The position numbers and the translations under genes are program-made. Shown here one piece after another: positions 18,034-27,000 of a stretch of 64,000 bases of DNA. The notes beneath the pieces are model-generated. The model ran no database searches and was not told the origin of the DNA. It saw only the letters and a list, made by a program, of their open reading frames with translations. Within the stretch, counting starts at the first letter, position 1. Every line of letters begins with the position of its first letter. This DNA comes from an uncultured Desulfuromonadales bacterium (GTDB taxonomy: Bacteria; Desulfobacterota; Desulfuromonadia; Geobacterales; Pseudopelobacteraceae), in assembly GCA_903868145.1 (NCBI GenBank), contig CAIPTY010000071.1:62001-126000 (forward strand), in the 5' to 3' direction.

Positions 18034-18516
18034 ATGAAAACAGTCAGGGATATGCTCCACAACAAAGATGCAAGCATATTATCTATTCCACCAGACGCCA
18101 CGGTTTTCGCGGCGATTAAACTCATGTCTGAGCGAAATATTGGCGCGCTGCCGGTTATGGATGGCGATAAACTCGTAGGCATCCTCTCGGAGCGGGATTA
18201 TGCCCGCAAGGTCATTCTGGAGGACAGATCATCCAAGGACACGCTGGTAAAGCATATCATGACACAAACAGTAATAACCATCGGAACGGATAACACTACG
18301 GAGGAGTGCATGACGCTCATGACGGAGCGGCACTTGCGGCACCTGCCGGTAATAGAGAACGATCGGATTATCGGAATGGTTTCAATCGGAGATGTGGTCA
18401 AGGCGATTATTTCAGAGCAGCATCGCACAATAAATGATCTTCATTCAATAATAAACAACGGTCCGTCCGATAGGAATTTTCGGAATTTGCTTTTTCGGGA
18501 ACTTGATAAATGCTGA
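18034..18516 (+). CDS. CBS-domain protein
   Basis: 160 residues made of two CBS repeats (VRDMLHNKDASILSIPPDAT, GILSERDYARKV; VKHIMTQTVITIGTDNTTEE, GMVSIGDVVKAI). Such stand-alone CBS pairs bind adenine nucleotides and act as energy sensors, partner unknown. AGGAGG precedes the ATG. It lies inside the PHA locus, convergent with the HTH regulator, with a shared hairpin between them. Confidence 0.9.
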   Translation: MKTVRDMLHNKDASILSIPPDATVFAAIKLMSERNIGALPVMDGDKLVGILSERDYARKVILEDRSSKDTLVKHIMTQTVITIGTDNTTEECMTLMTERHLRHLPVIENDRIIGMVSIGDVVKAIISEQHRTINDLHSIINNGPSDRNFRNLLFRELDKC

Positions 18517-18527
18517 TTGTCTCTCAT

Positions 18528-18558
18528 GGGGGGCGTGAAACCGCACGGCGCCCCCTTT
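18528..18558 (+). terminator. Hairpin between convergent CBS and HTH genes
   Basis: GGGGGCG (18529-18535) pairs with CGCCCCC (18549-18555), followed by TTT. The T-run is short, but the position between two converging stops supports a terminator. Confidence 0.5.
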
Positions 18559-19198
18559 AGTTGCACGATCCCTTCAAGCGCTCCATCAAGTGCCCCTCAA
18601 TTTCCCGGTAGGCCTCAACCGGGTCTATTTTCAGCGTAACGAGCATTTCAGCAAGCTTATCCTCATCCCCTTCACTCAGGCTGTCCACCAAATCAAGTTT
18701 CTCAAAAAGGCTGCGACCTTCTTCCTTTTTCTGTACCCGATACAGCCTCATGATCCGTATGACATCCTGATACATATCAGCCTGCGAGTCGGGTGGATCC
18801 TCCGGGCCGTCCTCATCTGCGAGCGCCTGTTTCATTAAATTTGCCTCGGTGGCCTCCATGAAATCGACCATGGCGTTGCTCCAGGGTGCCGCAGGTGCGC
18901 TCAGAAAACCGCTGGCCGCGATGAAATTCTTTAATGACTTGGAGCCGACGAGACCGAAGTCTTTGTTCGTAATGCCAAGAATTTCAAGCAGCCTCTCGAT
19001 CTTCGCTTTAGGAACACCGGCACGCCCAGACTCAAAACGTGCCACCACCTGAATTGCACTGTTCCCTTCATACCCGAGCGCAACCCCGATTTCCTTGCGG
19101 TTAAGCCCTTTTTCCAATCGACGTTTCTCAAGCAGCTTTCCCACCGCTTTTCGAAAGAGGTCCTTCTGCTCTTTGGTGATCATGGTAGAGTCCGTCAC
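18557..19198 (-). CDS. Xre-type helix-turn-helix protein of the PHA locus, candidate regulator
   Basis: 213 residues. Residues ~10-70 form a Cro/Xre HTH (LLEKRRLEKGLNRKEIGVAL, VARFESGRAGVPKAKIERLLEILGI). The rest is acidic and helical with no family I recognise; it may bind a ligand or the granule. The start is a GTG at 19198; an ATG at 19183 is possible. Its placement between two phasin genes whose promoters share TGTTTA repeats makes it the obvious candidate for binding those repeats. It is not the classical PhaR/PhbF family, so this is an inference from context. Confidence 0.75.
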   Translation of the reverse strand: MTDSTMITKEQKDLFRKAVGKLLEKRRLEKGLNRKEIGVALGYEGNSAIQVVARFESGRAGVPKAKIERLLEILGITNKDFGLVGSKSLKNFIAASGFLSAPAAPWSNAMVDFMEATEANLMKQALADEDGPEDPPDSQADMYQDVIRIMRLYRVQKKEEGRSLFEKLDLVDSLSEGDEDKLAEMLVTLKIDPVEAYREIEGHLMERLKGSCN

Positions 19199-19308
19199 TT
19201 TCTGTGAATGATTAATGGAACCGAAGTGTCTTGATACAACGGACAGTCGCAGACATGCTATATCTATTTATTGCCAAAAGCAACGCTCAAAAAATATTTA
19301 AAAAATCC

Positions 19309-19344
19309 TTGACTTTTATTTAATTCATGTTTATATTTTGTTTA
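19309..19344 (+). promoter_or_regulatory. Second phasin promoter with TGTTTA repeats (copy B)
   Basis: TTGACT (19309-19314), 17-base spacer, TATATT (19332-19337). The words TATTTA (19317), TGTTTA (19328) and TGTTTA (19339) follow each other at exactly 11-base steps across the promoter. Copy A aligns with this one without gaps. Confidence 0.68.
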
Positions 19345-19401
19345 AGGGCATGAACGCAAAGTCTGCACACAAAAAATGAAGCACAAAAAAGGAGACTAAA
19401 A

Positions 19402-19929
19402 ATGGAAAATCTGAATTTCAACAAAGAAACCGTGGCCTTTAGCAAAAGCGCAATCACACTGAGCTTCGATGCGCTCAGCACAATCTCCGGCCAGGCAGCC
19501 GTTACGACGGATCTGCTTCTCGGAGCAGTTCCATCCGTCCCTGAAGAAGGGAAGAAAGTTGCAAGCCTGTACTTTGCAGAGAGCCAGAAGAGCCTGACAA
19601 ACCTGAAAAAACATGCTGAAAACAGTCTGGATATTGATTGGAGCGCCAAGGACGCGCCGGTGAAAAGTCTGGATGTACTGGCAAACTTCTACAAGGATGC
19701 TTTCAGTCAGGCTGCCGAGTTCAGAAATGAGACAAAGGGTCTGGTAGAAAAGGGTGTTAAACAGCTTCCCAAGGAAACAAGATCAATCGTTGATTTCTGG
19801 AACGATTCTTTCAATTCCGGCTTTGTATCATTCCAGGGCGCTGTGAACAAGAATATTGAAATGGCGAGAAAAATCGCGGCTGACATTTTTGTTGTTGCGC
19901 CTGTTGTTCAGGCAAAAGCAGCCAAGTAA
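19402..19929 (+). CDS. Phasin family granule protein 2
   Basis: 175 residues, the paralogue of the phasin at 17273: FNKETVAFSKSAITLSFDAL, VPEEGKKVASLYFAESQK, DIDWSAKDAPVKSLDVL, KQLPKETRSIVDFWNDSFN. It should bind the surface of PHA granules. AAGGAG lies before the ATG. The last residues (QAKAAK) are short, without the long lysine tail seen in PhaE. Confidence 0.9.
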   Translation: MENLNFNKETVAFSKSAITLSFDALSTISGQAAVTTDLLLGAVPSVPEEGKKVASLYFAESQKSLTNLKKHAENSLDIDWSAKDAPVKSLDVLANFYKDAFSQAAEFRNETKGLVEKGVKQLPKETRSIVDFWNDSFNSGFVSFQGAVNKNIEMARKIAADIFVVAPVVQAKAAK

Positions 19930-19932
19930 TCC

Positions 19933-20010
19933 AGCCCCCCCCCTTGCCCTCGCGAGCAGTGCCGAAATTGATCATCTCATCAATTGCGGCCTGTCGAGCA
20001 AGGGGGGGCT
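19933..20010 (+). repeat. Long imperfect inverted repeat after phasin 2
   Basis: A stem of about 30 pairs. AGCCCCCC...TTGC (19933-19947) pairs with GCAAGGGGGGGCT (19998-20010), and AATTGAT pairs with ATCAATT around the CATCTC loop. There is no T-run, so it is not a simple terminator. Confidence 0.6.
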
Positions 20011-20327
20011 TCCGATACAGACTCCTGGCCGCACGGCAGGATCAAAGGATTGTGCTCCTGCAGCGTGTTAGCTTTCCGGTTACAGACCATTCTCGCCGAT
20101 TGCAGGCGAAAACTGCCTGCCGCACCCCACCCTCCTAAACACATCAAATGCCCCTGCTTCCTGATTCGGTCATGTTCGCGTATGCCTGTACTCTCTGGTA
20201 ATGTCTGCCGAAATTACGCGGTCTGCTAAAAAACGTTGAATTCCGCATCGTATTCCACTTGACTAAAGCGGTCATAAATATAATATGTTGCCTCAATAAT
20301 TTCTATTGAGTCAGCATCAGATTTTGC
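20011..20327. other. Non-coding stretch before phaE
   Basis: I see no convincing gene. Two small hairpins are visible: GCAGGA (20036) with TCCTGC (20056), and GGCG...CGCC-like pairing near 20104-20121. The remainder is AT-rich leader sequence. Confidence 0.5.
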
Positions 20328-20385
20328 TTGCATAAAACAAAACAAGCGGCTATTATTTATTTAATTTTTGTTTACGCCCTGTTCT
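20328..20385 (+). promoter_or_regulatory. phaEC promoter with TGTTTA repeats (copy C)
   Basis: TTGCAT (20328-20333), a 17-base spacer, TATTAT (20351-20356). Just downstream come TATTTA (20358), TGTTTA (20369) and TGTTCT (20380) at 11-base steps. Here the repeats sit after the -10 rather than over it. Confidence 0.6.
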
Positions 20386-20440
20386 TTACGGGGACTACGA
20401 CACATCAAGAGTGATCACAGAGACAATGAGAGGGGACAGT

Positions 20441-21829
20441 ATGCAGGATTTCATCAAAAAGCAGACAGATTGGCTGAAGACCTGGCAAGAGAATCAGGAG
20501 TCATTGACGAAACAGTACGCCGGGATGAGTGAAGAGTGGACCAGGAACATACTTGGCGGCAAGAGAAAAGATCCGGACTTCTTTGAGGGATGGTTCAAGT
20601 CTCAGGGAGATCTGGAGGATCAGTTCAGGGAGTTTGGCAAGCGCATGAACGAAATGATCGGCAATCTATGGAGCAACAGGATTCCCGGAGACGTCCTCAA
20701 GTTCGTGAATGTCTCCTTCTTCGAGGAGTTTTACAAAAACTGGCTGTCCAACATCGAGTTACCCGGTGGTATCAAAAATCCTCTGGGCATGAATGGCGGC
20801 ATGCAGCAGGCTACACAATTCCTTCGTTCTTTTATTGAGAAGGAGAATCCCTTCTTCTCCTCCTTCAGCAGCTCCAGGATGTCTGACCAGATGAGTCAGA
20901 TGTTTGGGCTGTTTCAGGGAGCTTTGGGGCAGGGGGGCGGCCCTTTCAGTGGAATGCTGAGCGGCTATCAGGATATGTTCGGCAAATTGTTTGAGTCCAG
21001 CACCGCTCAAAGTGCGGAAAAGCTGGCCGAGGGCTTTGAAACCTGGTCGAAGGAGATCATGAAGCACCTGTCAGCTCCCAAGCTGGGGATCAACAGAGAA
21101 CAGACCCAAGAGATTTCACAGGCGCTCGTGTTGTCACAGAGCTACATGCAGTCGTTCGTCAAGATGGCCCAGCTTGTCGAGAAAACCACTCGCAAGGCAG
21201 GTAGCCGCTTTCAGGCGAAATTGAGCGAAGAGGCCATTAAAAACAGGCCGGTGACCAAATTCACCGACTTTTGTGCGTTGTGGGCTGCTGAAAATGAGGC
21301 CGTATTTCTCGAAGTAATGGCTACCCCGGAGTTTGCACAAACCCAGGGCGATTTTATTGACGCCGGTCATCGTCTGAAGATCCAGTGGAACAAACTGGCA
21401 GAAAAGGCTTTGGAGCCGAGTCCCATTGCCCTCAAGCGGGATCTTGACCTGGCCATCGCAGAGATTCATCAATTGAAGCGCGACATGAAAACATTTAAGC
21501 GCGAGCTGCGAGTCATAGAAAAAGATGCTCTGTCGGCGCACGATGCCCAGACTGTAGCGGCAGAAACAGCGAAAAAGGCACAGATCGCCGTAAAAGCCGC
21601 CGAGGCTGCTGCACAGGAACAGGTTAAAAAAGCGAAGGCCGCCGAAGCTGCCGCACAAAAAGTTGCGCAGAAGGCACAAGCCGCTGAAGCCGCAGCGCTG
21701 GAAAAGGCAAAAAAAGCGAAAGCCGTTGCGGATGAATTGGTAAAAAAGGCAAAAAGTGATACTAAAACCGTCAAATCAGTTAAAACCACACCCAAGGTTG
21801 CCACCACAACCAAGTCCAAGAAAGCTTAG
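20441..21829 (+). CDS. phaE: Class III PHA synthase subunit PhaE with histone-like tail
   Basis: 462 residues; typical PhaE is about 320-370. The N-terminal ~330 residues fit the PhaE family (DFIKKQTDWLKTWQENQESL, KSYMQSFVKMAQ-like SQSYMQSFVKMAQLVE, KFTDFCALWAAENEAVFLEV). Residues ~350-462 are a long coiled coil turning into an Ala/Lys tail (AAAQEQVKKAKAAEAAAQ and so on, ending TTKSKKA). PhaE activates PhaC for polymerisation of 3-hydroxyacyl-CoA at the granule surface. The ATG at 20441 has AGGGGAC before it; a GTG at 20411 is less likely. The tail resembles that of the nucleoid-binding phasin PhaF. phaC follows 11 bases later. Confidence 0.9.
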   Translation: MQDFIKKQTDWLKTWQENQESLTKQYAGMSEEWTRNILGGKRKDPDFFEGWFKSQGDLEDQFREFGKRMNEMIGNLWSNRIPGDVLKFVNVSFFEEFYKNWLSNIELPGGIKNPLGMNGGMQQATQFLRSFIEKENPFFSSFSSSRMSDQMSQMFGLFQGALGQGGGPFSGMLSGYQDMFGKLFESSTAQSAEKLAEGFETWSKEIMKHLSAPKLGINREQTQEISQALVLSQSYMQSFVKMAQLVEKTTRKAGSRFQAKLSEEAIKNRPVTKFTDFCALWAAENEAVFLEVMATPEFAQTQGDFIDAGHRLKIQWNKLAEKALEPSPIALKRDLDLAIAEIHQLKRDMKTFKRELRVIEKDALSAHDAQTVAAETAKKAQIAVKAAEAAAQEQVKKAKAAEAAAQKVAQKAQAAEAAALEKAKKAKAVADELVKKAKSDTKTVKSVKTTPKVATTTKSKKA

Positions 21830-21840
21830 GAGAGGTCACG

Positions 21841-22905
21841 ATGCTTAATTTGCCGAATAACTTCAAGGAATCTCTGGAAGATTTCAACAAATTCGCCCAA
21901 AGCCTGAAAAAAGGGGCGGAGAATCTGGCGTCAATCAACGAGATCAAGGTTGGCCAGACCGAAAAAGATCTGGTGTTTCAGGATGGCAAGCGCAAACTCT
22001 ACCGGTACAAGCAGCGTGAGAGAAAGGTGTGCCCCGTGCCTACGCTGGTCGTGTACGCCCTGGTTAATCGCTTCACCATGCTCGATCTGCAGCCCAACCG
22101 TTCCCTGATTCGCAACCTGCTGGATAATGGCCAGGATGTGTATATTATCGACTGGGGCTACGCCGACCGTATGGATCGGTTCATGACCATGGAGGACTAT
22201 ATTGATGGCTTTATCAACGATTGTGTTGATTTCATCCGTGAGGAGCACAAGCTTGAGGCGATCAATCTGCTGGGAGTATGCCAAGGCGGCACATTCTCCG
22301 CTATTTATGCCTCACTCTACCCGCAAAAAGTGAAGAACTTCATTCCGATAGTTACTCCGGTCGATTTTGACACAAAAGACAGTCTGCTGAATGTCTGGGC
22401 TTCATCGTTCGATGCGGATCTGATGGTTGACGCCTACGGAAACATTCCCGGTGACATGATGAACAACGCATACATGATGTTGCAGCCGTTCACCCTGAGT
22501 GTGCAAAAGTACATCAACATGGTTAACATCATGGAGGATTTAGAGAAGCTGGGCGATTTCCTGCGCATGGAGACCTGGATTTTCGATAGCCCCGACCAGG
22601 CCGGTGAGACCCTGCGCCAGTTCCTGAAAGAAATTTATCAGGGCAACAAGCTGGTAAAGGGTGAATTTACTCTGGGCGGGCGAAAAGTTGACCTGAAAAA
22701 CATCACCATGCCGGTACTCAACGTATATGCCGAATTCGATACTCTGGTTCCACCTGTTTCTTCCAAGGCTCTGGCCAAACACATCGGCAGTAAAGATATT
22801 CAGGAATTGACCTACCCTGTCGGACACATCGGCATGTTCGTTTCCGGCAAAACACAGAAAACCCTGGCTCCAAAAATTGCAGAATGGATCAACAAGAGAG
22901 TTTGA
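21841..22905 (+). CDS. phaC: Class III PHA synthase catalytic subunit PhaC
   Basis: 354 residues, the class III length. The alpha/beta-hydrolase triad is complete: Cys147 in the lipase-like box GVCQGG, Asp300 in AEFDTLVPP and His329 in PVGHIGMFV. Other family marks are YIIDWGYADRMDRFMTMEDY and IVTPVDFDT. It polymerises (R)-3-hydroxyacyl-CoA into polyester together with PhaE. GGAGAGG lies just before the ATG; the gene is coupled to phaE and followed by phaB 54 bases later. Confidence 0.96.
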   Translation: MLNLPNNFKESLEDFNKFAQSLKKGAENLASINEIKVGQTEKDLVFQDGKRKLYRYKQRERKVCPVPTLVVYALVNRFTMLDLQPNRSLIRNLLDNGQDVYIIDWGYADRMDRFMTMEDYIDGFINDCVDFIREEHKLEAINLLGVCQGGTFSAIYASLYPQKVKNFIPIVTPVDFDTKDSLLNVWASSFDADLMVDAYGNIPGDMMNNAYMMLQPFTLSVQKYINMVNIMEDLEKLGDFLRMETWIFDSPDQAGETLRQFLKEIYQGNKLVKGEFTLGGRKVDLKNITMPVLNVYAEFDTLVPPVSSKALAKHIGSKDIQELTYPVGHIGMFVSGKTQKTLAPKIAEWINKRV

Positions 22906-22959
22906 CGTTTTAGCAGGTTCCCGTTACTAAACTAAATTACAGACGGAAGGGAGAATTCA

Positions 22960-23718
22960 ATGATCATCAAGGATAAGGTTTTTGTAGTTACCGGTGCGGC
23001 GCGTGGTTTGGGTTTTGCTTTTGCTCAGAACCTTGCTGAAGTGGGGGCCAGGCTGGCACTGGTTGATATGAATGCCGAAGGATTGGAACAGTCTGCTCAG
23101 GTTCTCCGGGGGCAGGGCACGGATGTGCGGACATACACCGCAAACGTTACATCGGATGAGGCGGTAACCACCCTTTTTGACAACGTGCTGAAGGATTTTG
23201 GCAGGATTGACGGCCTGATCAACAACGCCGGCATCACACGCGATTCCCTGCTGGTAAAGAGCAAGGACGGTGACATTCAAACGATGAAGACGAGCGATTG
23301 GCAGCAGGTTATCGACGTTAACCTCACCGGTGTGTTTCTATGTGGACGGGAAGCGGCTGCCCGTATGGTTCAGACAAAATCCGCAGGTGTGATCGTCAAC
23401 GTCAGCAGTGTCTGCAGCGCTGGAAATATGGGGCAGAGTAACTACTCCGCAGCCAAGGCCGGCGTTGTAGCCCTGACAACCACATGGAGCAAGGAACTGG
23501 TACGCTACGGCATCCGTGTAGGCGCAGTGGCTCCAGGGTATGTCAACACGGAAATGGTTCAGCAGATTCGTGCCGAGGTGTTGGAGAAGATCAAGGCCCA
23601 GGTTCCGATGAAACGTTTGGCAGAGCCCGCTGAGATTGCTCACACCGCCCGTTTTATAATAGAGAACGATTACTTCACCGGTCGGACCATCGGAGTAGAT
23701 GGCGGTTTACGCATCTAA
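22960..23718 (+). CDS. phaB: Acetoacetyl-CoA / 3-oxoacyl reductase (SDR)
   Basis: 252 residues of the short-chain dehydrogenase family: cofactor motif TGAARGLGFAFA, NNAGITRD, catalytic Ser-Tyr-Lys in NVSSV, SNYSAAKAG, and a C-terminal TGRTIGVDGGLRI. In this operon it most likely reduces acetoacetyl-CoA to (R)-3-hydroxybutyryl-CoA for PhaEC. The FabG-like sequence could also serve fatty acid synthesis, so the symbol rests on context. GAAGGGAG precedes the ATG; a strong terminator ends the operon. Confidence 0.85.
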   Translation: MIIKDKVFVVTGAARGLGFAFAQNLAEVGARLALVDMNAEGLEQSAQVLRGQGTDVRTYTANVTSDEAVTTLFDNVLKDFGRIDGLINNAGITRDSLLVKSKDGDIQTMKTSDWQQVIDVNLTGVFLCGREAAARMVQTKSAGVIVNVSSVCSAGNMGQSNYSAAKAGVVALTTTWSKELVRYGIRVGAVAPGYVNTEMVQQIRAEVLEKIKAQVPMKRLAEPAEIAHTARFIIENDYFTGRTIGVDGGLRI

Positions 23719-23752
23719 CTTCCTTGGTAATAAAGAATATATGTTTCACAAG

Positions 23753-23787
23753 GCCCCCATTCTCCACGCGAGATGGGGGCTTTTTTT
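23753..23787 (+). terminator. Terminator of the PHA operon
   Basis: GCCCCCAT (23753-23760) pairs perfectly with ATGGGGGC (23773-23780), followed by seven T. Confidence 0.88.
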
Positions 23788-23901
23788 ATATCTATTTGTT
23801 GAGCAATTTTATCAAAATAATCTGGTGCCATAAGCCTGAACCGATATGTGGGCCAAAAAAAATAATATAATGCTGTTTTTTTTCTTGATATTAAAATTCC
23901 A

Positions 23902-23930
23902 TTGGCATATTGAATTACTACACAGATAAT
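23902..23930 (+). promoter_or_regulatory. Candidate promoter of the fused carboxylase gene
   Basis: TTGGCA (23902-23907), a 17-base spacer and GATAAT (23925-23930) in an AT-rich stretch without genes (23790-24069). The start codon is 140 bases further on. Confidence 0.45.
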
Positions 23931-24069
23931 CAGAAATAAAAAAAACAATCACAGATAAAAACGCTAAAAAGACCCTTCGTTGGTACGTTTGTTCTATGCC
24001 ATAAAAAAAAACATCAGAGACCCAGTACCTCCTGGTTCACAAAATCCCGTTTTGAGAAAGGCCATACCC

Positions 24070-27000
24070 ATGCCAACTCCTCCATCAATCGATCGTTTCT
24101 TTGAGCTCGCTGAACAACTTGCATCCGACTTTTCTCTCCTCAAAGGGGTCAGTCGCTCTAATCGTGCCCGAGAAAAACAGGAGGTGGAACTTGCTCTTGC
24201 CGGGCTTGTCGATCACCGTACTGTCGAGCAGAACACCAAGCGCCTTAAAGAGCTTGACGTTGACGCCTATATCAGGGAAACCGTGGAGCCATCGGAGCAG
24301 AAGAACCGTATTGGTTTCAAGGCGATCCTGAAACAATTGAAACTTAAGATAGTGGACGAGATCGCTTTTGGTCCTTTGCACTGTGTAGAGGCCGAATTCG
24401 ATTTTGATGGCTACCAGCGGCGACTCTGCCTGCTGGCTCAGGACCGCAACACCAACAACGGTGTCTGGGGACCGGAGCATCACCGCAAGGCGATCGAAAT
24501 TGTTCGCAAATACGAACGCTATTCGGTTCCAGTCATCACCTTTATCGATACGCCGGGCGCAGACGCCGGTGAGGTTGCCAACGCCAACAACCAGGCGCAT
24601 TCTATTTCCCATTTTATTGCCGAGATGGCGAATCTGAACGTTCCCTCCGTCGGCATCATTCTCGGCAACGGCTATTCCGGCGGTGCCATCCCACTGGCCA
24701 CCACCAATATCCTTCTCTCGGTTCGTGACGGCGTGCTGAATACCATCCAGCCCAAGGGATTGGCTGCCATAGCCCGAAGCCTGGATCTCAGTTGGCAGGA
24801 GTGTGCCAAATACGTAGGTGTAAGCGCATATGAACTCTACCAGCAGGATTTTGTTGACGGCATAATTGACTACGTGCCGGGCGAAAAGGGGCCACAACTT
24901 GAGAATCTGCGCAACGCCATCGTTTCGGCAGTCAGCGCTATCGAGAACCGTGCAATCACCTTTGTAAAAGAAACCGACGGTGTTTTGGACCACTATCGCG
25001 AAAACCTGCTTCGCTACGTCAATCCGTCAGAAAAACTAAAGGCCCTGAACAGTCTTTCGGCGCTTTCCCTGACCCACTTCCCGACTGAATACTTCAGCGT
25101 TTTCGGCATCACCTACCGCTATATGCGCTATCTGAGCATGAGAGGGCGTATCAAATCCACCTCGGCGGCAAATTACAGCCGCTCCACCAATCTGGCGACG
25201 CCCAAGGGGGATTTGTCCAGGCGTGTTCAGGAAGAGCAGGACAACGCTTTTGCAAGCTGGCTTGAAAAACCGCTGCATATTCGGTACGACGACCTCCTGA
25301 GCAAAAGCTACAAGACCTATCTCGACCGCAAGGAGCATTCGGGCGACGAGCGTGGCCGCTTGTCCAAATTGATCCTTGGAGATGCAAGCGAGAACTTTGA
25401 AAAAGCGCAGCATACCACGTACCTTGCGTACGGCTTTCACCTGTACAATCTCTGGAAATCGTGGAGTCAGAATAATTTCATCGCATTGATCAAGTACCTC
25501 GGCGCTTCGTCTGCAAATACCGCTTCAAACCCTTCAGAAATGACGGTTCTCGATGTCATTACACTGGCTGATTTCCGCGAAGGGATGATTCGGGAGTGCC
25601 AGAACTGCATCATTTTCGATCTGGTCTATGACCAGATCATTTCAGACCTGCGCCCGATTGCTGCTGAAGCCAAGGATACCAATACCTTCTCGAAAAAGTC
25701 TTTCCGGGCGTTACTGGAATCATCAATCCACGCCGCATCAACCAAGCTCAAGGTCATGTTTGGCGAGGGGGCCGTGGATTCCAACCGCCTCGAAGACAAC
25801 TTCTACAGTTGGCTCAACACTCTCCTGCAGCATCCGCAGATGAAAGATTTCATCCGACCGGTTCAGGAGTGGAAAAAGATCCAGTATCCCCGCATCTCGG
25901 AACCTCTCTTTGCCATCGTCACGTTCCTGTTTGAGAAACTGCTGCTGGAGTACGTCGAGTCTGAACGTGAAGGGCGCGCCTATGACGGTCGCATCAATCT
26001 GCGCGACATCGGCATGAAAGATTTCTGGAACCGTCTGACAACCGCATATAATGACCTGTTGATTCAGGATGTACTGCTACAGGACAAGCGAGCCAAGAAC
26101 TGCCGTTTTGAGACAATTGTCGCGGAGTTCTTCACCGATTTCCGCGAACTCGACAGCGACCTGATGACCTCAGACCCGGCCAACTTCCCCGGTTTCCGTC
26201 TCTCCATCGAGAAGGCACTCGATAAAGGCATCAAGCCGTGCGGTGTCCTGACCGGCCTTGCCAAACTCAAAAAAGAGGGGGATCACCCAGCCACCAGGGT
26301 CGGGGTACTGATCTCTAACCTCGATTTCCAGGCAGGGGCCTTTGACATGCCGTCGGCCGAGAAGTTCTGCAACCTCCTTCTTCAGTGCGCACGTCGTAAA
26401 CTTCCGGTGGTCGCCTTTGTCTCATCGGGCGGCATGAACACCAAAGAGGGAGCCGGATCGCTCTTTTCAATGTCGATTGTCAATGACCGTATCACCCGCT
26501 TTATCCGGGACAACGAACTCCCCATCATCTGTTTCGGCTTTGGTGACTGTACCGGTGGGGCACAGGCATCATTTGTTACGCACCCGCTGGCACAGACCTA
26601 TTATTTCTCAGGTTGCGGCATGCCCTTTGCCGGACAGATTGTGGTACCATCCTATCTTCCCTCGACGGTGACCCTGTCCAACTATTTGAGTTGCACCCCC
26701 GGTGCCATGCAGGGACTGGTAAAACACCCCTTCAACCACGACCTTGATAAACAACTGCGTGCCATCGATCCGGCGATACCGACACCGGTTGAAAGCGTTA
26801 TGGATGTCTGTCACCGCGTATTCAAAGGCCTCTATCGCCCGGATGTTGATATCACTGCATCCGAAAGCAGTTCACTGGTGGATGAACGTTCGTTGCTGAA
26901 ACCGGTCAAGCGTACCCTGATTCACGCTCGAGGCTGTACGGCCGCCAAGCTGGTCATGGTTGCCCAGCGTGAGGGTATTGAAGTCGTGCTGGTGCAATCC

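Noticed and set aside
23715-23948. A 77-codon minus-strand hydrophobic reading across the PHA operon terminator
   Set aside because: AT-rich low-complexity translation running through a perfect terminator hairpin; no ribosome site.
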